Shown: positions 17,933 through 27,862, counted from the stretch's first letter. The stretch: DNA of 64,000 bases from Terrirhizobium terrae (GCF_030323265.1 NZ_CP104990.1:248001-312000); one strand, 5' to 3'. Made by a program: numbers and translations. Notes: generated by a model from the letters alone, not told the origin.

Positions 17933-17960
17933 CGAGGTTGAGGAGCCTTGGGAGGCAAAT

Positions 17961-19550
17961 ATGAAGGCGTTGAAACGTGCGCTTCTTGCGTGCGCCATCA
18001 CTGTCACGGCACTCGGCCCGGTTATTGCCGCGACGCCAAAGGACGAGCTGGTCATCGCGATCATGATGACGACGATGCGCGGCCTTGATCCCCACGAGAT
18101 CAACCAGCTGGAAGCCGCCGAGGTGGTTGCAAACCTCTACGACCGCCTGATCTCCCTGCCGCCTGATAACATCACTGATCCTCAGCCATCCCTTGCGGAA
18201 AGCTGGACGATCTCCGATGATGGCAAGACCTTCACCTTCAAGATCCGGCAGGGCGTGACCTTCCATTCGGGCAATCCGGTGACGGCACGCGATGTCGAAT
18301 GGTCGCTGCATCGGCTGGTCAAGCTGGGGCTGGCCCCGTCAACGGACCTCCGCCAATGGGGCTTTTCGGCCAAGAACGTGGATCAGTTGATCCGGGCGGA
18401 AGACGACCACACGCTTGTGCTTCAGACGCCGGAAGTCTGGAATCCCAATCTCATCCTCTATTCCCTTGCCAGCTATTCGACCTCCATCGTCGACAGCGCG
18501 TTTCTCGCCGACAAGGAAAAGGACGGCGACTGGGCACGCAACTACCTGCAGACGGCGGACGCGGGCTCCGGCCCCTACTCGCTCGTCACCTGGCGTTCCA
18601 ATCAGCTGCTGATCGCCGATGCCTTCAAGGATTACTGGAAGGGCATGCCGGCAATGCGGCGCGTGTACATGGGGCATGTGCCGGAATCATCGGCGCAGCG
18701 CTTGCAGATCGACGCCGGTGACGTCGACGTTGCCACCCGTCTGTCATCGACGGACCTTTCCGGTCTTGAGAGAGACGGCAAGGTGACCGTGCAGAAGGTG
18801 CCGGGCTTCGGATTTTATTATCTGGCTCTCAACCAAAAGGACGAGATCCTTTCCAATCCCAAAGTCCGCGAGGCTTTCCGCTATCTCATCGATTATGATG
18901 GCCTAGCCAATTCCGTGATGAAATATTACGGCACCAAACAGCAGACCATCATCCCCGCCGGCCTGCCCGGCGCATCGGATGCGATGCCTTACAAACTCGA
19001 TATAGACAAGGCCAAGCAATTGCTGGCCGAAGCGGGTTATCCGGACGGTTTCTCGAAAGTCTATTTCGCCCAGCCCGGCACACCGGAATCCGAAGTCGGC
19101 ATTTCGCTGCAGAACAACGCCGCCAAGGCCGGCATCAAGCTCGACCTGCAGATCGGCGACCAGATCGGAAAATTCCGTGCCCGCCAGTTCGAACTGTTCT
19201 CGTCGCGCACCGGCGAGCGGCTGCCCGACCCGCACGCGGTCCTGCAATCCTATGCCACCAATGCCAACAATGCCGACGATGCAAAGCTGTCCGGCCTGGT
19301 GGCCTGGCGATCCGCCTGGGACGTTCCGAAAGATATCCAGAACATGGTCATTGCGGCCGCCCATGAGACGGACGCGGAAAAACGCGACGCGCTTTATGCA
19401 CGGATCAACGAGGCTTATCTGCGCGCCTCCCCCGCACTCGTCACCTCTTTCCAGCGCACCGATCCGAAAGCGGTACGCAAGGAAGTGAAGGGATATGTCG
19501 GCCATCCGACATGGCTGACCCGCTGGGATACCGTGACCAAGTCCGAGTGA
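17961..19550 (+). CDS. ABC importer substrate-binding protein, family 5 (dipeptide/nickel type)
   Basis: 529 residues with a Sec signal peptide (MKALKRALLACAITVTALGP, cleavage near VIAA). The mature part follows the SBP_bac_5 pattern, including AESWTISDDGKTFTFKIR and GVTFHSGNPVTARDVEWSL. GGGAGG precedes the ATG. Family 5 proteins bind peptides but also oligosaccharides and other solutes. Divergent pairing with a sugar-acid dehydratase operon suggests a sugar-acid or oligogalacturonide-like ligand, which is inference. First gene of a five-gene importer operon. Confidence 0.88.
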   Translation: MKALKRALLACAITVTALGPVIAATPKDELVIAIMMTTMRGLDPHEINQLEAAEVVANLYDRLISLPPDNITDPQPSLAESWTISDDGKTFTFKIRQGVTFHSGNPVTARDVEWSLHRLVKLGLAPSTDLRQWGFSAKNVDQLIRAEDDHTLVLQTPEVWNPNLILYSLASYSTSIVDSAFLADKEKDGDWARNYLQTADAGSGPYSLVTWRSNQLLIADAFKDYWKGMPAMRRVYMGHVPESSAQRLQIDAGDVDVATRLSSTDLSGLERDGKVTVQKVPGFGFYYLALNQKDEILSNPKVREAFRYLIDYDGLANSVMKYYGTKQQTIIPAGLPGASDAMPYKLDIDKAKQLLAEAGYPDGFSKVYFAQPGTPESEVGISLQNNAAKAGIKLDLQIGDQIGKFRARQFELFSSRTGERLPDPHAVLQSYATNANNADDAKLSGLVAWRSAWDVPKDIQNMVIAAAHETDAEKRDALYARINEAYLRASPALVTSFQRTDPKAVRKEVKGYVGHPTWLTRWDTVTKSE

Positions 19551-19576
19551 CCTTATAAAATTTCAAGGATAGCGGT

Positions 19577-20637
19577 ATGAGCATTATCCAGACCTCAGAT
19601 ACCTCTGCGCCCAGAAAATCCGCGCTTCCAAAAGCTGCGGGCAAGGTCGCGGCCTCGTTCGTGGTGATCCTGACGACCCTGCTGGGCCTGATGATGATCA
19701 CCTTTACCGTTGGCCGCATGGTCCCTGCCGACCCCGTCATCGCGGTGATCGGCGATCAGGCGGATCAGGCGACCTATGATCGTGTTTACAAGGAAATGGG
19801 GCTGGACCAGCCGATCTATGTCCAGTTCGCCGGTTATCTCAGCGATGTCGTCCATCTGGATTTCGGCCAGTCGATCATCACCAAGCAGCCCGTTTCGAAA
19901 GACCTCGCCCGCGTCTTTCCGGCCACGATCGAACTGGCGACTCTGGCAACGATCATCGGTGCGGGGCTGGGCATCCCGCTTGGTGTCATTGCCGCTGTGC
20001 GAAGGGGAACATGGGTTGACCATGTCGCGCGTGTCGTTGGCCTTTTGGGTTACTCGACACCGATCTTCTGGCTCGGCACGATCGTCATTCTGGTTTTTTA
20101 CGCCTATCTCGGTGCCATTCCCCCGGCGGCCGCATCTACCTCTATGACGAAGGCATCGTGCAGGCGCGCACGAACTTCATTCTGATCGATTCCGCCCTTG
20201 GTGGTCATTGGGATGTGTTTCGCAGTGCCTTGCACCACATCATCGCACCGGCAGTCATCCTCGGCTATGCATCAATGGCCTATCTCAGCCGCATGACGCG
20301 CAGCTTCATGCTTGAGCAGCTTCGGCAGGAATACATTCTGACCGCGCGCGCGAAAGGGCTTGGTCAGCGTCCGATCGTGTGGCGACATGCATTCCGAAAC
20401 ATCCGTGTTCAGCTTCTGACCGTTATCGCGCTTGCCTATTGCGGTTTGCTGGACGGCACGGTGCTGATCGAAACTGTTTTTGCCTGGCCCGGTCTCGGCT
20501 CCTATCTCACCTCGGCACTCTTCTTCGCCGACATGAATGCCGTGCTCGGCAGCGTGCTTCTGATCGGCATCATTTCGATCGCCATCAACCTGCTTTCCGA
20601 CATCGTCTACCGCTTCATCGATCCGAGGACCCGCTAA
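19577..20637 (+). CDS. ABC importer permease 1, DppB type (frameshifted)
   Basis: Two overlapping frames together give a normal permease of about 353 residues. The N-terminal part has the first membrane helix and GLDQPIYVQFAGYLSDV. The C-terminal part has the EAA coupling motif around ARAKGLGQRPIVWRHAFRN. The break is in a run of five C at 20120-20124; a sixth C restores GAIPPGGRIYLYDEGIV. The simplest reading is a sequencing error, so the gene is probably intact. It forms the inner-membrane channel with the next permease. Confidence 0.8.
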
Positions 20638-21552
20638 ATGGCAAAGTCCGGCACTTTCTCAAATCTGCATGACTGGCTGATCAGCGAGGAGTTCACCTCC
20701 TCGCGTCAGGCCAGATTGCACAACATCTATCTCGCCTGGCTGAGCCTCCTTGCAAACCCTCTGGCTTTTGCGGGCTTTGCGGTTGTGCTTTTGCTTGTCG
20801 TCATAGCAGCATTGGCGCCTGTCATCGCGATCCACGATCCCTTCACGCAGGATTTCGCGATGGCACTGCAGGCGCCCTCACCGGCGCACTGGTTCGGTAC
20901 CGATGAGTTCGGACGCGATGTTTTCTCCCGCCTGATCTACGGCGCCCGCACGACGCTCTATATCACCATCCTCGTCACCGTCATCGTCGCACCGATCGGT
21001 TTCGTCATCGGCGCCACGGCCGGTTATCTCGGCGGCTGGGTGGATGTCGTGCTGATGCGCATCACCGACATCTTCCTGTCCTTTCCGAGCCTCGTTCTCG
21101 CTCTGGCCTTTTCCGCAGCGCTTGGCCCGGGCATCGAAAATGCGGTCATCGCCATTGCGCTGACCGTCTGGCCACCGATCGCCCGCCTCGCTCGTGCCGA
21201 AACGCTGACGTTCCGCAATGCCGATTTCGTCGTCGCGGCAGAACTGCAGGGAGCCGGTATCGGTCGCATCCTGCTGCGGCATATCGTGCCGCTTTGCGCG
21301 CCCTCCATCATCGTGCGCCTGACACTCAACATGTCAAGCATCATCCTGACGGCCGCCGGGCTTGGTTTCCTCGGGCTCGGAGCCCAGCCGCCGATGGCGG
21401 AATGGGGCGCGATGGCGGCGTCCGGTCGCCAGTACCTGCTCGATGCCTGGTGGCTGACGACGGTTCCAGGACTTGCGATCCTGACGGTCAGCCTTGCCTT
21501 CAACCTGCTCGGCGACGGGCTGCGCGACATCATGGATCCCCGCAATGGTTAA
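20638..21552 (+). CDS. ABC importer permease 2, DppC type
   Basis: 304 residues, six membrane helices, with the DppC/OppC N-terminal extension and HWFGTDEFGRDVFSRLIYGA near residue 85. The coupling EAA region is AAELQGAGIGRILLRHIVP. It starts directly after the first permease's stop and overlaps the start of the first ATPase by 8 bp. Works with the other importer genes here. Confidence 0.9.
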   Translation: MAKSGTFSNLHDWLISEEFTSSRQARLHNIYLAWLSLLANPLAFAGFAVVLLLVVIAALAPVIAIHDPFTQDFAMALQAPSPAHWFGTDEFGRDVFSRLIYGARTTLYITILVTVIVAPIGFVIGATAGYLGGWVDVVLMRITDIFLSFPSLVLALAFSAALGPGIENAVIAIALTVWPPIARLARAETLTFRNADFVVAAELQGAGIGRILLRHIVPLCAPSIIVRLTLNMSSIILTAAGLGFLGLGAQPPMAEWGAMAASGRQYLLDAWWLTTVPGLAILTVSLAFNLLGDGLRDIMDPRNG

Positions 21553-22391
21553 AGCACCCGACACAATCCTGACGGTCGAGAACATGTCCGTCGAGTTTCC
21601 GACGCTTTCGGGCATTACTCGTGCCGTGCGCAACGTCTCTTTCAACGTCGGTCGCGAAAAGGTTGGCATTATCGGCGAATCCGGTTCCGGCAAAAGCACG
21701 ACCGGCCGCGCCATCATGCGGCTGCAGCCACCCAAGGCGATCGTCAAGGCTGACCGGTTGCAATTCGAAGATGTCGACCTGCTGACGGCCAGCGAGAACG
21801 AGATGCTCGCTATTCGCGGCCGGCGGATTGCCATGATCCTGCAGGATCCGAAATATTCGCTGAACCCGGTCATGACGGTCGGCGAGCAGATTTCCGAGAC
21901 GGTGATCCTGCACGAGCGCGCCAGCCCGAGGAAGCCCGCGAGCGTACGCTCGCCATGCTTGAACGCGTCAACATCCGCGACCCCGAGCGGGTCTTCGACC
22001 TTTATCCGCACGAGGTCTCCGGCGGCATGGGCCAGCGCATCATGATCTCGATGATGCTGATCGCCTCCCCTTCCTCATCATCGCGGATGAACCGACCTCA
22101 GCGCTTGACGTGACGGTGCGCCAGCAGGTTCTGTCGATCCTCGATGAACTCGTCGTCGAGCGCAATATCGGCCTGCTGTTCATCAGCCATGACCTGAACC
22201 TCGTGCGCAGTTTCTGCGATCGGGTGATCATCATGTATGCCGGCCGCGTGGTGGAAACTATCGCGGCGGCCGATCTCGACCAGGCGAAACACCCCTATAC
22301 CCAAGGCCTTCTCAACGCGCTGCCGAGCCTCGATCATCCGCGTGAGCGGCTGGATGTGCTGCAGCGCGACCCCGCATGGCTGGAGAACTGA
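21545..22391 (+). CDS. ABC importer ATPase 1, DppD type (two frameshifts)
   Basis: Once two missing bases are supplied, this is an ordinary ATPase of about 283 residues. Walker A is GESGSGKST, the signature is VSGGMGQRIMIS, Walker B is LIIADEPTSALD, and the switch His is in FISHDL. The breaks are at the C runs 21925-21927 and 22077-22080. The ATG at 21545 overlaps the permease stop. Loss of two single C bases in one gene, next to another such loss in the permease, looks like a data problem. Confidence 0.78.
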
Positions 22392-22392
22392 G

Positions 22393-23202
22393 ATGACGAT
22401 GATCAAGGTGGACCATCTCGCCGTGTCCTATGGCTCAGGCGACAGGCTGACCAAGGTGGTGAAGGATGTGTCCTTCGACGTCGCAAAGGGCGAGACCTTC
22501 GGCCTTGTCGGCGAAAGTGGCTGCGGCAAGTCAACGATATTGGGCGCCCTTGCCGGCCGTAACCGGCAATGGACTGGCACAATCGAGATCGATGGGGAGG
22601 CGATCAGCCAGAAGCGCACGCGAGGGCAGCTTGCCAAGCAGCAGCTCGTATTCCAGGACCCTTTTGGCTCCATCCATCCACGTCACACGATTGGCCGCAC
22701 ATTGCTGGAGCCGCTTGAGATTCACGGCAAGGACAATCGCCAGGCGCGGATCGAAAAGGTGCTGAAGGATGTCGGCCTGCCACAGAATTTCCGATACCGA
22801 TATCCGCATCAGCTTTCCGGCGGCCAACGCCAGCGCGTGGCAATCGCCCGCGCGTTGATCCTGGAGCCGCAGATCCTCCTGCTCGACGAGCCGACATCCG
22901 CACTCGACGTGTCGATACAAGCGGAAATCCTGAATCTCCTCAAGGACTTGAGAGAGCGCGAAAAACTGACTTATATTCTCGTCAGCCATGACCTGGCGGT
23001 TGTTGCCCATCTCTGCAATCGCGTAGCCATCATGCAGGACGGCGGCTTTGTCGAGATAGCGACGCGCGACCAGCTTCTGACGGACACGGTGCGCAATCCT
23101 TACACTCGACAATTGATGGATGGTACCCGGGGCTATGTAGGCAGGCGGGCGGCTCCACGCGTCACCGGTCATCGGCACGAGGTGTTGGGAGAAGCTGAAT
23201 AG
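22393..23202 (+). CDS. ABC importer ATPase 2, DppF type
   Basis: 269 residues. Walker A is GESGCGKST (about 45), Q-loop VFQDPFGS, signature LSGGQRQRVAIARAL, Walker B ILLLDEPTSALD, switch VSHDLAVV. The C-terminal segment with NPYTRQLMDG is typical of oligopeptide-type ATPases. The ATG follows the previous stop by 1 bp and GGAG precedes it. Completes the five-gene importer. Confidence 0.88.
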   Translation: MTMIKVDHLAVSYGSGDRLTKVVKDVSFDVAKGETFGLVGESGCGKSTILGALAGRNRQWTGTIEIDGEAISQKRTRGQLAKQQLVFQDPFGSIHPRHTIGRTLLEPLEIHGKDNRQARIEKVLKDVGLPQNFRYRYPHQLSGGQRQRVAIARALILEPQILLLDEPTSALDVSIQAEILNLLKDLREREKLTYILVSHDLAVVAHLCNRVAIMQDGGFVEIATRDQLLTDTVRNPYTRQLMDGTRGYVGRRAAPRVTGHRHEVLGEAE

Positions 23203-23522
23203 TACTTCTTTCGGGCGCTATACGCAGGTAATGGGATCGTAACACGCAAGATTTCAGATTGCCCACCAAAGGCTGGCACGGGGATTGGTGGGTGGGAAAA
23301 CCGCGATCGTGCCTTGCTCCCGAAAAGTTGATGGAAAGTGACAGGTTTTCAAGCTGTATCGGTCCAATTGAATATACCGCTGCAGCAACATCTTTCGCCC
23401 TCCTGATGTTTGCTTATCGCAAGCAAGTCAAACGGCGTATGCACAATCCCTCTTGTACAAACGGAGGCGGAGCGCATATGACAAAACAGGGCCAAACAAA
23501 GGCCCTCAGAAAGGAGACTATC
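23203..23522. other. Intergenic region before pqqA
   Basis: 320 bp between the importer operon and pqqA. It should hold the pqq promoter. I see no gene; the feature of note is the short hairpin at 23488-23506. Confidence 0.45.
23488..23506 (+). promoter_or_regulatory. Hairpin just upstream of the pqqA ribosome-binding site
   Basis: AGGGCC-AAACAAA-GGCCCT, a perfect 6-bp stem five bases before the AAGGAG motif of pqqA. It may affect translation or processing of the highly expressed pqqA leader; this is inference. Confidence 0.35.
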
Positions 23523-23618
23523 ATGAAGTGGACTGCACCTAAGTTCGTTGAAGTCAGCTGCGGCATGGAAATCAACCGCTACGCCCAGCCGGATGGTGAT
23601 GAACCCGTCCTGTTCTGA
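23523..23618 (+). CDS. pqqA: PQQ precursor peptide PqqA
   Basis: 31 residues, MKWTAPKFVEVSCGMEINRY then AQPDGDEPVLF. The conserved Glu (E16) and Tyr (Y20) separated by three residues are the two amino acids cross-linked by PqqE and turned into PQQ. AAGGAG is six bases before the ATG. An in-frame ATG 45 bp upstream would add 15 residues and is unlikely, because family members begin at this position. First gene of pqqABCDE. Confidence 0.95.
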   Translation: MKWTAPKFVEVSCGMEINRYAQPDGDEPVLF

Positions 23619-23639
23619 GACTGCTAGGCACGAGAATCC

Positions 23640-24545
23640 ATGACCAGTCTTCGTTTTCTCGTGCTCGGCTCGGCGGCTGGCGGCGGGTTGCCGCAATGGA
23701 ATTGTAATTGCCCCAACTGCGCCGCTGCCCGCGACCCGTCTTCCGGCCTTTCGCCGCAGACGCAGTCATCGCTGGCCGTCAGCATCGACGGAGAGAATTG
23801 GGCGATCTTCAATGCATCCCCCGATATCCGCCAGCAGATACAGCAGACGCCGGCGCTGCATCCCAAGACCCTTCGCCATAGCCCGATCCGCAGCGTGGTA
23901 ATTACCAATGCCGACGTCGATCATATCGGCGGACTTCTGACGATCCGTGAAAAACAGGCTTTCGATCTTTTCGCCACATCCTCCATCGGAGGTGTGCTCG
24001 ACGGCAATCCGGTCTTCAAGGTTCTGGATCCCGACTTCGTCACCCGGTGCACGATCAGGCTCGATGAAGGCTTTCAGCCGCTGGAAGGTGTGGAAGCGCG
24101 CATCTTCGCCGTACCCGGCAAGGTAGCTCTATATCTGGAAGAGGGAGAACCGGAACTCGGGCTGGAAGGCGAGCAGACGATCGGTATCGAATTCGTGGCA
24201 AACGGTCGTCGTGCCTACTATATTCCGGGATGCGCGACGCTTCCTGACTGGCTGGCAGATCGCATCCGCGGTGCTGATCTGGTATTCTTTGACGGCACTG
24301 TTTTCACCGATGACGAGATGATGCGGGTGGGGACGGGCGTCAAGACCGGGCAACGGATGGGGCATATGCAGATTTCCGGGCCTGAAGGCAGCCTGGACAT
24401 TCTATCGAGGCTCGACATAGGCCGCATGGTCTACGTCCATATCAACAATACGAACCCGATCTGGCGTCAGGGGCCGGAACGGGACGCAGTCGAGGCAGCT
24501 GGTTTCAGGGTCGCCTATGACGGCATGGAGGTCGATCTTGAGTGA
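23640..24545 (+). CDS. pqqB: PQQ biosynthesis protein PqqB
   Basis: 301 residues, the normal size. The start LRFLVLGSAAGGGLPQWNCN with NCPNC is characteristic of PqqB, a metallo-beta-lactamase-fold protein. The fold's metal motif appears as TNADVDHIGGLL rather than HxHxDH, as is usual in PqqB. It is thought to act on the diglutamate/tyrosine intermediate after PqqE. Its stop overlaps the start of pqqC. Confidence 0.93.
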   Translation: MTSLRFLVLGSAAGGGLPQWNCNCPNCAAARDPSSGLSPQTQSSLAVSIDGENWAIFNASPDIRQQIQQTPALHPKTLRHSPIRSVVITNADVDHIGGLLTIREKQAFDLFATSSIGGVLDGNPVFKVLDPDFVTRCTIRLDEGFQPLEGVEARIFAVPGKVALYLEEGEPELGLEGEQTIGIEFVANGRRAYYIPGCATLPDWLADRIRGADLVFFDGTVFTDDEMMRVGTGVKTGQRMGHMQISGPEGSLDILSRLDIGRMVYVHINNTNPIWRQGPERDAVEAAGFRVAYDGMEVDLE

Positions 24546-25317
24546 CGCCCAGAACAGAGCCGATTTCGAAGCGCGGCTGCGCGCCATCGGCGACGCCCGC
24601 TATCATGACAAGCATCCGTTCCACGGCATGCTGCATGGCGGCCATTGCAACATCACGCAGGTTCGCGCCTGGGTCATCAACCGCTTCTATTACCAGAGCC
24701 GCATCCCGCTCAAGGATGCCGCCTTCATGTCCCGCTGCGAAGATATCTCCATCCGCCGGGCCTGGAGAAAGCGGATTGAAGATCATGACGGTGGCGTCGA
24801 GGAAGGTGGCGGCATCCGCCGCTGGCTGAAGCTCGCCGAGGCCGTCGGTCTCGACCCGGATTATGTGGCATCCAACCGTGGCGTGCTGCCGGGGACACGT
24901 TTTGCCTGCGACGCCTATGTTCGCTTCGTGCGCGACATGCCGCTTCTTGATGCCGTGGCCGCCTCGCTGACCGAGCTCTTCGCGCCGGCTATTCACAAGA
25001 ACCGCATTGCCGGCCTGATCGAACACTATGCCTTCGCCAACGAACAGGCTCTGTCCTATTTCCGCAAGCGCCTCGACGAGGCGCCGGTGGATGTGGCCTT
25101 CGGCCTCAACTACGTGCTGGACCATGCGGATACGCTTGAGAAGCAGGATGCGGCCGCTGCTGCACTGACCTTCAAGACGGATGTGCTCTGGGCGCAGCTC
25201 GATGCGCTGCATCACGCCTATGTCTCCCCTGCCCTCCTGCCGCCCGGCGGCTGGAACGGCAAGGAGGGTGTGATCGGCGAACTCGATCAGCCGGCTCTCA
25301 AGGGAGCAGCGGAATGA
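24538..25317 (+). CDS. pqqC: Pyrroloquinoline-quinone synthase PqqC
   Basis: 259 residues. It matches PqqC, an all-helical cofactor-less oxidase that performs the last oxidations and ring closure: FHGMLHGGHCNITQVRAWVI, YYQSRIPLKDAAFMSR and later HYAFANEQALSYFRKRL carry the conserved His, Arg and Tyr. I take TTG at 24538 as start because GGAGG lies six bases upstream and it overlaps the pqqB stop; an ATG at 24517 is in frame but has no such motif. It overlaps pqqD by four bases. Confidence 0.93.
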   Translation: MSDAQNRADFEARLRAIGDARYHDKHPFHGMLHGGHCNITQVRAWVINRFYYQSRIPLKDAAFMSRCEDISIRRAWRKRIEDHDGGVEEGGGIRRWLKLAEAVGLDPDYVASNRGVLPGTRFACDAYVRFVRDMPLLDAVAASLTELFAPAIHKNRIAGLIEHYAFANEQALSYFRKRLDEAPVDVAFGLNYVLDHADTLEKQDAAAAALTFKTDVLWAQLDALHHAYVSPALLPPGGWNGKEGVIGELDQPALKGAAE

Positions 25318-25613
25318 GCGAACAGGCCGCCGTTTCGGTGACCGCCAATACGGTCGCCAAGCTCGCCCGCGGTGTGAGGCTGCGCGAAGACCCGGTGCGC
25401 GGCCAGACCGTGCTGCTCGCGCCTGAGCGGGCGCTGGCGCTGGATGAGATCGCGGTCATGATCGTCAATGCGCTCGACGGCGAGCGTAGTCTCGATGCCA
25501 TTGCCGAGGAATTCTCGGTCAAGTTCGAAGCGCCGAAGGAACAGATCCTCGGCGATGTCATTGCCTTCGTCGACGAGTTTTCCAAGCGACGGATGCTGGA
25601 GTTGAAACCGTGA
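25314..25613 (+). CDS. pqqD: PqqA-binding chaperone PqqD
   Basis: 99 residues. PqqD binds PqqA and presents it to PqqE. The pattern LARGVRLREDPVRGQTVLLAPERALALDEIA matches the family, and the fold resembles peptide-recognition domains of other RiPP systems. It overlaps both pqqC and pqqE by four bases (ATGA and GTGA), so the three are probably made together. Confidence 0.93.
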   Translation: MSEQAAVSVTANTVAKLARGVRLREDPVRGQTVLLAPERALALDEIAVMIVNALDGERSLDAIAEEFSVKFEAPKEQILGDVIAFVDEFSKRRMLELKP

Positions 25614-26740
25614 ACGAGCATGTCAGCATTCCACGAACAAGCGAATGGGCCGGCGGACGTATCCGCATTCCGGCACCGATCGCCATGCTCGCGGAGCTGA
25701 CCCATCGCTGCCCGCTCGCCTGCCCCTACTGCTCCAACCCGCTCGAACTGGAATCGATCAAGTCGGAGCTTTCCACCGAGGAATGGATCGACACCTTCAA
25801 GCAGGCGGCTTCTCTCGGCGTTTTACATCTGCATCTTTCCGGCGGCGAACCGGCCGCGCGGCGCGACCTGGTGGAACTTACCGCCGCAGCAGCCAAGGCC
25901 GGTCTCTACACCAATCTCATCACCTCGGGCGTCGGCCTGACGGAAAAGCGGATCGCGGAGCTTTCGGATGCAGGTCTCGACCACCTGCAGCTTTCCATCC
26001 AGGGCGCAACGCCGGAACTGGCCGACTTTGTCGGCGGCTACAAGGGCGGCTACGACCGCAAGATCGCGGTTGCCGAATGGACCCATGCGGCGGGAATTCC
26101 GCTCACCGTCAATGCCGTCTGCCACAAGCAGAACATGGACCAGATGGGCGACATGCTGGATCTGGCGGTCAAGCTCGGCGCCCGGCGCATCGAGATTGCC
26201 ACGGTGCAGTTCCACGGCTGGGCCGACAGGAACCGCAAGGCGCTGATGCCGACGAAGGAACAGTTTTTGCGCGCTAACGCCTTCGTTGAGGAGCAGCGCA
26301 AGCGTCTCGAAGGCGTAATCGTCATCGACTATGTCGGCGCCGATCATCATGCAAGCTATCCGAAGGCCTGCATGGGCGGCTGGGCACGCACCGGTCTCAA
26401 CGTCACGCCATCCGGCAAGGTCCTGCCCTGTCATGCGGCCGAAACCATTCCGTCGCTTCAGTTCGACAATGTGAAAGACAAGCCGCTCGCCGAAATCTGG
26501 TACGACGGTCAGGCCTTCAACGCCTATCGCGGCGACAGCTGGATGCCGGAACTGTGCCGCAGCTGCGATCGCAAGGCGATCGATTTCGGCGGCTGCCGCT
26601 GCCAGGCCATGGCGCTGGCAGGCGATGCATCTGCAACCGATCCGGTCTGCATCCGCTCGCCGCTGCGCCAGATGCTGACCGAGCAGGCGGAGGCCGACAG
26701 CCTCGCCGAACCGCCGCCCTTCGTCTATCGCGGACGCTGA
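25610..26740 (+). CDS. pqqE: Radical SAM enzyme PqqE
   Basis: 376 residues. The SAM-cluster motif is CPLACPYCSNP (near residue 35). The C-terminal SPASM region has Cys residues in CHAAETI, CRSCDRKAIDFGGCRC and VCIRSPLR that bind auxiliary Fe-S clusters. It joins Glu and Tyr side chains of PqqA by a carbon-carbon bond. The GTG start overlaps pqqD. No pqqF protease gene follows; a general protease would have to trim the product. It converges on the M24-like gene with only 3 bp between. Confidence 0.94.
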   Translation: MNEHVSIPRTSEWAGGRIRIPAPIAMLAELTHRCPLACPYCSNPLELESIKSELSTEEWIDTFKQAASLGVLHLHLSGGEPAARRDLVELTAAAAKAGLYTNLITSGVGLTEKRIAELSDAGLDHLQLSIQGATPELADFVGGYKGGYDRKIAVAEWTHAAGIPLTVNAVCHKQNMDQMGDMLDLAVKLGARRIEIATVQFHGWADRNRKALMPTKEQFLRANAFVEEQRKRLEGVIVIDYVGADHHASYPKACMGGWARTGLNVTPSGKVLPCHAAETIPSLQFDNVKDKPLAEIWYDGQAFNAYRGDSWMPELCRSCDRKAIDFGGCRCQAMALAGDASATDPVCIRSPLRQMLTEQAEADSLAEPPPFVYRGR

Positions 26741-26743
26741 GAG

Positions 26744-27862
26744 TTACGCGGTCAGGATACCGCGCGGCGTCTTCGTCAGGCGAATGCCGCCATCCTTGCC
26801 GACAACCACCGTCTCGCTAAACCCGAGGCCCTGTGCGGTCGCGTACAGATGGAAGACCATGCCCTCTTTCAGCGGCCAGTCGGAGGTCGGCAGGAAGACA
26901 CCGGAAAAGTCGCTGGTGCGCGGTGTACGGGTATAGAGGCCGAGCGTATAGGCGGTGACGTTCTCGTAGACCGGACGCAGGCCGGCATCAAGCGCGCCCT
27001 GACGCATGATCGCATCGACATCGCTGGCGATCGCGCCCGGTTTCATCGCCGCGATCTGGCGATCCTGCAGTTCAATTAGTTTTTCCGCAGCGGCAGTGAG
27101 TTCGGCTGACGGAGCGCCGACCACGATCGGCCGCATCATGCGGGCACCGTAATTCCCGACGCGCGGGATGAGTTCGACATGCAGGACATCGCCCTCCGCG
27201 ATCGCTTCGGTCTTGAACACCCCATGCAGGAATTCGTGGCTGCCGGAGGCCTTGACCACGGGGCCGACCTCGCCGGTATCGGCACCTTCGCGCAGGAAAA
27301 CCCCGGATGCGATGGCGGCCGCATCACGCGTGGTCATGCCGGGCTTCGACTGCTCGGCGATCGCCGCCATCGCCTTGTTGGCGACCTCGGAGGCCTGCTG
27401 CAGAACGTCGATCTCTTCCTGCGACTTCACCCAGCGCAGGCTGTCACTCAGGCCCGGCATCGGAACGAAGGTCGCTTCCGGCACAAGCTGGGTGAGGCGC
27501 GTGAAAGTGGCAGCGCTCATGCTGTAGGAATTGGTGTCGAGCCCGATCCGGGCCTTGCCGAAGCCGTGGTCTCGGATGCTGGCTGCGACGGCTGCCTGCG
27601 CTTCCTCCGTGTCGACAAAACCGACGACATCGGTGATCCAGCTCTTTTCGCGGCAGGGCGCTTCGTCGAGTGCGCGCAGCGTGAACCAGGCGTTGCCCTC
27701 GCGCGGCAGGAAGGCCGCGCGATACATGGTTTCAGACACGGTATAGCCCGTCAGCCAGGCCAGAAGCTCGCCGCTGTCGACAAGCAGCAGATCGGCGCCT
27801 GAAGACGCCATGGCGTCCCGGGCGAGAGCGATACGACGATCAAATTCCGCCCGGGAAAACAC
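26744..27862 (-). CDS. M24 (creatinase/prolidase) family protein with altered metal site
   Basis: 372 residues with the creatinase N-terminal domain (to about 130) and the pita-bread domain. Family enzymes bind two metals with Asp, Asp, His, Glu, Glu. Here the first Asp position reads HVELIPRVG, the second reads NYGARMM, the usual TIEP reads FHLYA, and only the last Glu (GFSETVVVG) is clear. It may be a non-metal hydrolase, as creatinase is, rather than a peptidase. It follows the M20-like gene by 1 bp and belongs with the ABC importer upstream. Confidence 0.75.
   Translation of the reverse strand: MFSRAEFDRRIALARDAMASSGADLLLVDSGELLAWLTGYTVSETMYRAAFLPREGNAWFTLRALDEAPCREKSWITDVVGFVDTEEAQAAVAASIRDHGFGKARIGLDTNSYSMSAATFTRLTQLVPEATFVPMPGLSDSLRWVKSQEEIDVLQQASEVANKAMAAIAEQSKPGMTTRDAAAIASGVFLREGADTGEVGPVVKASGSHEFLHGVFKTEAIAEGDVLHVELIPRVGNYGARMMRPIVVGAPSAELTAAAEKLIELQDRQIAAMKPGAIASDVDAIMRQGALDAGLRPVYENVTAYTLGLYTRTPRTSDFSGVFLPTSDWPLKEGMVFHLYATAQGLGFSETVVVGKDGGIRLTKTPRGILTA

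Noticed and set aside
23640..26740. A novel RiPP cluster from the radical SAM gene and short peptide
   Set aside because: All five genes match the known PQQ pathway in order, size and motifs.
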